From: Flavobacteriales bacterium
Lineage (GTDB): Bacteria; Bacteroidota; Bacteroidia; Flavobacteriales_E; Vicingaceae
NCBI GenBank assembly: GCA_002402165.1
Contig: NVVI01000033.1
Coordinates: forward strand, 17,469-27,653
DNA length: 10,185 nucleotides
Direction of reading: 5' to 3'
In this document: positions 5,973 to 10,185 of the stretch, piece after piece
Layout of the letters: the number at the start of each line of letters is the position of its first letter
Numbering within the stretch: position 1 is the stretch's first letter
The notes under the pieces: generated by a model
What the model was told of the DNA's origin: nothing
What the model saw: only the letters and a program-made list of their open reading frames with translations
Database searches by the model: none
Made by a program: the position numbers and the translations under genes

Positions 5973-6419
5973 TTACTTCTTCTTTTTATTCAATTTATAA
6001 GCTTCTTTGGTGGCTTTAGACGCTTTTACCATTCCTTTAAAAACAAGCCTTTTCTCAATAAACCTTGAATCCATTAAATCAGAGACAAATTGAATCTTCA
6101 CTTCTCTTTCTTGCCAACCAATTTTATCTTTAGTATCAAACTTTATAGTAATAACATTCTTACTGTTGGGCTGAATTTTTCCTTGAGGTAAAATAATAGT
6201 GGTACAAGAGCAATCCACTTTAGGTGGGATAATACTTAAATTCACATTTCCGGTATAAGTAAACTTATATTCAAAAGTTAAAATATGCCCTTCATCTACT
6301 TTTTTGAATTTTTGAATTTCTTTTTCAAATGTAATGTCATCAGAAGTTTGAGAAAAAGAAAAGCTTGCTACTAAAACTAGTAGCAAGCTTAGATTGATTT
6401 TGAAAAGATAACTTTCCAT
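5973..6419 (-). CDS. Exported DUF1573-domain protein (second of a tandem pair)
   Basis: DUF1573 proteins are small exported Ig-like (ASH/MSP-type) beta-sandwich proteins abundant in Bacteroidota; their biochemical role is unknown. This one has 148 residues. The signal peptide covers about residues 1-23 (core LSLLLVLVASF) and the cut probably falls before Q24. The domain spans about 30-130, with FEYKFTYTGN (49-58), the conserved Cys-x-Cys turn VDCSCTTI (68-75; C70 and C72), LPQGKIQPNSK (77-87) and a closing strand near 123-130. The C-terminus is a Lys-rich tail (about 132-148). It lies 23 bases after the other DUF1573 gene and is almost certainly co-transcribed with it. Codons 10-20 form a perfect 13-bp hairpin followed by a U-rich stretch, described separately. 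The two paralogs are clearly diverged, so this is an old duplication or a recruited pair. Confidence 0.88.
   Translation of the reverse strand: MESYLFKINLSLLLVLVASFSFSQTSDDITFEKEIQKFKKVDEGHILTFEYKFTYTGNVNLSIIPPKVDCSCTTIILPQGKIQPNSKNVITIKFDTKDKIGWQEREVKIQFVSDLMDSRFIEKRLVFKGMVKASKATKEAYKLNKKKK
6351..6390 (-). terminator. Perfect 13-bp hairpin with U-rich tail inside the second DUF1573 gene (possible attenuator)
   Basis: On the plus strand, 6361-6373 and 6378-6390 are exact reverse complements with a four-base loop. In the minus-strand (coding) RNA the stem ends in AAGCUU and runs directly into UUCUUUUUCU, the shape of an intrinsic terminator. It lies about 30-70 bases inside the gene whose ATG is at 6419, within the signal-peptide codons. 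Whether it terminates, slows translation or is a by-product of Leu/Val/Ala codon choice cannot be told from sequence. Confidence 0.5.
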
Positions 6420-6442
6420 TGTATCAATAACCTATTCTTTTA

Positions 6443-6907
6443 TTATTTCTCCGTTGGAGCTCCAGCGTTTTCTTTTACTGGAGAAGTTTGAGGAGCAATA
6501 ATTTTTCCTTTGATTCTAATTACTTTAGTTGGAGTAGCAGCATTAGAAGTAATTGTAACTGATTTGTTGATAGCTCCTAATCTTTTGGTATCGTATTTTA
6601 CTTTGATAACAGAGCTTTCACCTGGTTTTATAGGTTCTTTTGGCCAAGTTGGCACAGTACAACCACAGCTACCTCTAGCATTAGAAATTATTAACGGTTC
6701 TTTACCAGTATTTGTAAATTTAAATTCTCTAACTCCATCAGCACCTTGTTCAATAGTACCGTAATCAATCACATCTGTTTCAAAAGTCATTGTAGGAGCA
6801 TTAGGGTTTACAACTTTTACAGGAGCGGCAGGGCTTGTAGTCGATTGAGCAGCAACACCACCAGCAATAAAAGCTAATAATCCGAATGTTAGTAATACTT
6901 TTTTCAT
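6443..6907 (-). CDS. Exported DUF1573-domain protein (first of a tandem pair)
   Basis: This 154-residue protein has a signal peptide (about 1-20, MKKVLLTFGLLAFIAGGVAA) and then a low-complexity Ser/Thr/Ala/Pro linker (21-39). The DUF1573 Ig-like domain spans about 40-137: MTFETDVIDYGTIEQG (40-55), REFKFTNTGKEPLII (60-74), the conserved RGSCGCTVPTWP turn (78-89, with C81 and C83), IKPGES (93-98) and VTITSNA (117-123). The last 17 residues are Pro/Ala/Glu-rich. The Cys-x-Cys turn is a family hallmark; its function is not established. Export to the periplasm or surface is expected. It is the promoter-proximal gene of the minus-strand cluster, with a TACGTTTG -7 box about 30 bases upstream, and is divergent from valS across a 208-base gap. 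Confidence 0.9.
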   Translation of the reverse strand: MKKVLLTFGLLAFIAGGVAAQSTTSPAAPVKVVNPNAPTMTFETDVIDYGTIEQGADGVREFKFTNTGKEPLIISNARGSCGCTVPTWPKEPIKPGESSVIKVKYDTKRLGAINKSVTITSNAATPTKVIRIKGKIIAPQTSPVKENAGAPTEK

Positions 6908-6936
6908 AACTTATTTTTTTAATTCTTATAACAGTA

Positions 6937-6944
6937 CAAACGTA
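6937..6944 (-). promoter_or_regulatory. -7 box for the DUF1573 cluster
   Basis: The minus strand reads TACGTTTG, a full match to TAnnTTTG. The implied transcription start near 6933 leaves about 26 bases to the ATG at 6907. The box is embedded in a small palindrome, AGTAC-AAAC-GTACT (6933-6946), which could be an operator but is short. No -33 TTG is apparent. Confidence 0.55.
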
Positions 6945-7059
6945 CTTATTTATTCTAGTTTAATTTTTCTGTTAACACTTCTTTAACAAAAGAAAAATCT
7001 GTGCTAGCATTACAAGAATTACTAAAATTATGCCAAGCTATTAATAGTTGTATGAGTTT

Positions 7060-7090
7060 TTGAAACTTGCCTCACAATAACTTATCTTTG
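7060..7090 (+). promoter_or_regulatory. valS promoter (-33 TTG and -7 TTATCTTTG)
   Basis: TATCTTTG at 7083-7090 is a full match to the TAnnTTTG -7 box, and a TTG at 7060-7062 lies exactly 20 bases upstream, the usual Bacteroidota spacing. The predicted transcript start near 7094 leaves about 22 bases before the valS ATG, too short for a T-box leader. The rest of the 6908-7115 gap holds the divergent DUF1573 promoter and a TGTTAA/TTAACA inverted repeat (6970-6988). Confidence 0.65.
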
Positions 7091-7115
7091 CCCACTTATT
7101 TTAATATGAGTTTAA

Positions 7116-9752
7116 ATGAATATCGATAGTAAATACAATCCACAAGCCATAGAAGATAAATGGTACGAGTACTGGATGAAAAATGACTTTTTTAGTTCTA
7201 AACCAGATGAAAGAGAGCCATTTACTATCGTTATGCCACCTCCTAATGTTACAGGTGTTTTACACATGGGGCACATGCTTAACATTACGATACAAGATGT
7301 ATTGATTAGAAAAGCGAGAATGGATGGTAAAAATGCTTGTTGGGTTCCAGGAACTGATCATGCATCTATTGCTACAGAATCTAAAGTGGTTAATTTATTA
7401 AGAGAACAAGGAATTAGTAAACATGATATTGGTAGAGAGAAATTCTTAGAACATGCTTTTGAGTGGAAAGATAAGTATGGTGGAATTATATTAGAACAAT
7501 TAAAAAGATTAGGAGCTAGTTGTGATTGGGATAGAACTCGATTTACAATGGAGCCAAAATTATCTGATGCAGTAATCAAATCATTTGTTGAGTTAAACAA
7601 GAAAGGGTACATCTATAAAGATTGGAAAATTGTAAACTGGGATCCAAAGGCGCAAACTACCCTTTCTAACGAAGAAGTAATTCGTAAAGATGTACAATCT
7701 AAACTGTATCATATTAATTATAAGCTAGTTGACTCTGATGAATTTATAACTATTGCAACCACTCGTCCAGAAACAATAATGGGAGATGCTGCTGTTTGTG
7801 TGCATCCAGAAGATGAACGTTACACTCATTTACATGGTAAAAAGGTAATTGTACCCATGGTAAACCGTGAGGTGCCAATAATTACAGATGATTACATTGA
7901 TTTAGAATTTGGAACAGGAATGTTAAAAGTAACTCCTGCTCACGATACCAATGATTACGAAATTGGAAAACGTCATAACCTTGAAATAATAGACACGTTT
8001 AATGATGATGGAACAATAAGTGAAGCAGGCAAAGTTTTTGTTGGAGAAGATCGTTTTGTGGTTCGCAAGAAAGTTGCGAAACTCTTAAAAGAAGAAGGTC
8101 TTTTAATTAAGGAAGAAGAGATTACTAATAATGTTGGTTATTCAGAACGAAACCCAGATACAGTTGTAGAGCCTAAATTGTCTTTACAGTGGTATGTTAA
8201 GATGGATGAAATCGTAAAACCTGCTCTTAAACACGTAATGAATGATGACATTCAGTTGTATCCTTCTAAGTTTAAAAACACCTACAAACATTGGTTAGAT
8301 AACATTAGAGAATGGCCAATTTCTCGTCAGTTGTGGTGGGGACAACAAATCCCAGCTTATTATTACAATGAAGCAAATGATTATGTAATTGCTGAAACGG
8401 CAGAAAAAGCATTGGAATTAGCTAGAGTTGAATCTGGAAACAACGATTTACAACTTTCAGATTTAAGACAAGATGAAGATGTATTAGATACATGGTTCTC
8501 ATCTTGGTTATGGCCAATTTCTGTTTTTGATGGATTTGGAGAAGACAAAACCGAGTTGGATTATTATTACCCAACAAATGTTTTAGTAACAGGTTGGGAT
8601 ATCATTTTCTTTTGGGTAGCACGTATGGTTTTTGCTGGTTACGAGTTTAAAAATGAGCAACCTTTTAAGGATGTTTATTTTACTGGAATGGTTAGGGATA
8701 AGCAAAAAAGAAAGATGAGTAAATCATTAGGGAACTCTCCTGATGCTTTAGGTTTGATTGACCAATACGGAGCAGATGGTGTTCGTTTTGGAATGCTTTC
8801 GTGTGCAGCAGCTGGTAATGATTTATTGTTTGATGAAACACTTTGCGAACAGGGAAGTAAGTTCTCTACCAAAATGTGGAATGCTTTTCGTTTGATTAAA
8901 GGATGGGAAGTTGATGAAAGCATCAAAGCTCCTGAAAGTGCGAATAGTATAATTAATTGGTATGAATCTAAATTTAATGAATCGTTAGTTTCAATTAATG
9001 ATAATTTCTCGAAATACAGATTGTCTGACGCTCTGATGAGTACATATAAATTAATCTGGAATGACTTCTGTTCATGGTATTTAGAAGGAGTTAAGCCTGA
9101 TTATCAAAAACCAATTAGTGCAGAAGTATATGAGAAAACTATATATAATTTAGAACAATTGTTAAAGATGTTGCATCCTTTTATGCCTTTTGTTACAGAG
9201 GAATTGTGGCAAAATTTGAGAGATGATAGAAAGGATGGAGATACTATTATGTTAGAAGACTATCCAACTGCTTCTGAAGATTCAATAGGTTGGGAATTAT
9301 TAAGAGATTTTGATTATACTTCTGATGTAATTTCGGAAATTAGAACATTTAGAAAATCGAAAAATATACCTAACAAAAATCAACTTGAATTGTTGGTAAA
9401 AGTGAATGGGATAAGTAGTCAACCATATGAGGAGCTTTTAAAAAGATTAACCAACCTATCTTCCCTAACTTATGTTGATGATAAAGTGGAAGGTGCTTTT
9501 TCTTTTGTGGTTAAATCAAATGAATATTTCATACCTATGGAAGGAAATGTTGATGTTGAAGCTGAGGTAGAAAAAATCAAAGCAGATTTAGATTACGCGA
9601 AAGGTTCACTGAATATCGTCAACAAAAAACTTTCTAACGAGCGTTTTTTTTCTGGTGCACCAGAACAAGTTGTTGCTGCCGAGCAAAAGAAAAAAGAAGA
9701 TGCTGAAGCTAAGATTAAAGTGTTAGAAGAACAGTTGGCGAGTTTGATATAA
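7116..9752 (+). CDS. valS: Valyl-tRNA synthetase
   Basis: ValRS attaches valine to tRNA-Val in the cytoplasm and hydrolyses mischarged threonine. It is full length at 878 residues, close to the B. subtilis form (about 880) and shorter than E. coli (951). Class Ia features in order: PPPNVTGVLHMGH (41-53; the HIGH motif reads HMGH at 50-53), CP1 editing domain with TTRPETIMGD (215-224), EWPISRQLWWGQQIP near 395-410, DTWFSSWLWP (458-467), KMSKS (533-537), then the anticodon-binding helical domain. The last 65 or so residues (about 814-878, VEAEVEKIKADL...KVLEEQLASL) form the C-terminal coiled-coil arm typical of ValRS. The ATG at 7116 gives the standard N-terminus (YNPQAIEDKWYEYW). A 7-codon ORF in another frame (7106-7129) overlaps the start. 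It has its own promoter and is followed 34 bases later by an outer-membrane protein gene. Confidence 0.98.
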   Translation: MNIDSKYNPQAIEDKWYEYWMKNDFFSSKPDEREPFTIVMPPPNVTGVLHMGHMLNITIQDVLIRKARMDGKNACWVPGTDHASIATESKVVNLLREQGISKHDIGREKFLEHAFEWKDKYGGIILEQLKRLGASCDWDRTRFTMEPKLSDAVIKSFVELNKKGYIYKDWKIVNWDPKAQTTLSNEEVIRKDVQSKLYHINYKLVDSDEFITIATTRPETIMGDAAVCVHPEDERYTHLHGKKVIVPMVNREVPIITDDYIDLEFGTGMLKVTPAHDTNDYEIGKRHNLEIIDTFNDDGTISEAGKVFVGEDRFVVRKKVAKLLKEEGLLIKEEEITNNVGYSERNPDTVVEPKLSLQWYVKMDEIVKPALKHVMNDDIQLYPSKFKNTYKHWLDNIREWPISRQLWWGQQIPAYYYNEANDYVIAETAEKALELARVESGNNDLQLSDLRQDEDVLDTWFSSWLWPISVFDGFGEDKTELDYYYPTNVLVTGWDIIFFWVARMVFAGYEFKNEQPFKDVYFTGMVRDKQKRKMSKSLGNSPDALGLIDQYGADGVRFGMLSCAAAGNDLLFDETLCEQGSKFSTKMWNAFRLIKGWEVDESIKAPESANSIINWYESKFNESLVSINDNFSKYRLSDALMSTYKLIWNDFCSWYLEGVKPDYQKPISAEVYEKTIYNLEQLLKMLHPFMPFVTEELWQNLRDDRKDGDTIMLEDYPTASEDSIGWELLRDFDYTSDVISEIRTFRKSKNIPNKNQLELLVKVNGISSQPYEELLKRLTNLSSLTYVDDKVEGAFSFVVKSNEYFIPMEGNVDVEAEVEKIKADLDYAKGSLNIVNKKLSNERFFSGAPEQVVAAEQKKKEDAEAKIKVLEEQLASLI

Positions 9753-9766
9753 ACTTGTTATTTTCG
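9735..9766 (+). promoter_or_regulatory. Candidate promoter for the outer-membrane protein gene at 9787
   Basis: TATTTTCG at 9759-9766 has one mismatch to TAnnTTTG, and a TTG at 9735-9737 lies 21 bases upstream, inside the last valS codons. The implied leader of about 17 bases matches other promoters here. No terminator was seen after valS, so read-through is also possible. Confidence 0.4.
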
Positions 9767-9786
9767 GTTAGACTAAAACTAATAGC

Positions 9787-10185
9787 ATGAAGTATCTTAA
9801 ATTAGTTGCATTTACAACTCTCATTTTCTTTTTTTCAAAGGCAAATGGTCAATTTAAACTTGGATTGGGCGGAGGAATTAATCATGCTACATTTTCAGGT
9901 GCCAGCTTAGGAACTATTGAAAGTGTAACAGGTTTTAATGCTGGCTTAATTACAGAAATTAAATTACCTATAGGACTTGGTTTTGAACTTGATATACTCT
10001 ATTCTACCAAAGGAGCTACTTACAAAGTGGATGAACCATTAATAAACATTGATTCGGAGTATAGCTTAAAGTACATAGATGTTCCTGTGGTAGGTAAGTT
10101 GTATATCTTAAAAGTGATAAATCTTCAACTTGGTATTCAATATTCCTACTTAATTGGTGCTGACCTTGCGATAGAAGGAGTAGGT
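9787..10185 (+). CDS. Outer-membrane beta-barrel protein (PF13568-like), C-terminus beyond the window
   Basis: The ATG at 9787 opens a frame with no stop for 133 codons to the window edge. It has a signal peptide (about 1-21, core LVAFTTLIFFFSKANG; cut before Q22). Glycine-rich alternating strands follow: FKLGLGGGINHATFSG (23-38), TGFNAGLITEIKLPIG (48-63), LGFELDILYSTKGATY (64-79), LKYIDVPVVGKLYI (94-107) and LQLGIQYSYLIG (113-124). The 'sYLDIPVLLKy'-type strand, here LKYIDVPVVGKLY, is a hallmark of the small porin-like outer-membrane barrels common in Bacteroidota. A barrel of about 180-230 residues is expected, so roughly the last third is missing. The substrate or role is unknown. It is co-directional with valS with no functional link implied. 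Confidence 0.85.
   Translation, partial: MKYLKLVAFTTLIFFFSKANGQFKLGLGGGINHATFSGASLGTIESVTGFNAGLITEIKLPIGLGFELDILYSTKGATYKVDEPLINIDSEYSLKYIDVPVVGKLYILKVINLQLGIQYSYLIGADLAIEGVG

Noticed and set aside
6510-6764. Plus-strand open frame antisense to the first DUF1573 gene
   Set aside because: The minus-strand frame carries a signal peptide and a full DUF1573 domain; the antisense frame has neither promoter nor motif.
6970-6988. TGTTAA/TTAACA inverted repeat in the DUF1573-valS divergent gap as an operator
   Set aside because: Six-base arms in an AT-rich spacer are expected by chance and the repeat is not at a defined distance from either promoter.
6908-7115. T-box or other riboswitch leader for valS
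   Set aside because: The predicted valS leader is only about 22 bases and there is no T-box-like or terminator structure upstream of the ATG.
7358-7612. Minus-strand open frames within valS (also 8675-8926)
   Set aside because: Antisense to conserved valS codons including the KMSKS region; they are shadows of that gene.
1-10185. CRISPR array, insertion sequence, phage or defence island
   Set aside because: No regularly spaced repeats, transposase, integrase, att-like repeats or recognised defence proteins are present; base and codon use look even across the window.

Overview
The window looks like chromosomal DNA from a member of the Bacteroidota, most likely a Flavobacteriales-type organism. 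The base composition is AT-rich. Several start codons lie about 17-26 bases after a Bacteroidota-type -7 box (TAnnTTTG), and purine-rich Shine-Dalgarno sites are absent. Genes typical of the phylum are present: paired DUF1573 proteins, a PF13568-like outer-membrane barrel, and a His-rich protein beside a CzcA-type pump. No rRNA, tRNA, insertion sequence, integrase or CRISPR array was seen. The window reads as ordinary core chromosome with one metal-efflux locus, and I found no convincing undescribed multi-gene system.

Layout. (1) Bases 1-2040, minus strand: the N-terminal 444 codons of a heavy-metal RND pump (CzcA/CusA family, running off the left edge), preceded by a small secreted His-rich protein. 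Together these look like the start of a divalent-cation efflux locus. (2) 2041-2246: a divergent promoter region. (3) 2247-3476, plus strand: L-2-hydroxyglutarate oxidase (lhgO), apparently starting at a non-ATG codon. (4) 3553-4092, minus: an unrecognised cytoplasmic protein convergent with lhgO. (5) 4182-4216: a strong intrinsic terminator closing a minus-strand cluster. Transcribed from right to left, that cluster is two DUF1573 proteins (6443-6907, 5973-6419), a class I PLP aminotransferase (4732-5928) and a small exported protein (4232-4678). (6) 6908-7115: a divergent promoter region of 208 bases. (7) 7116-9752, plus: a complete valyl-tRNA synthetase (valS). (8) 9787-10185, plus: the start of an outer-membrane beta-barrel protein, cut by the right edge.

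The genes do not form one pathway. The best leads are a perfect 13-bp hairpin with a U-rich tail inside the signal-peptide codons of the second DUF1573 gene (a possible intragenic attenuator), the His-rich protein next to the metal pump with a nearly leaderless promoter, the non-ATG start of lhgO, and three helically phased ATTAAC repeats upstream of the unknown gene at 3553-4092.
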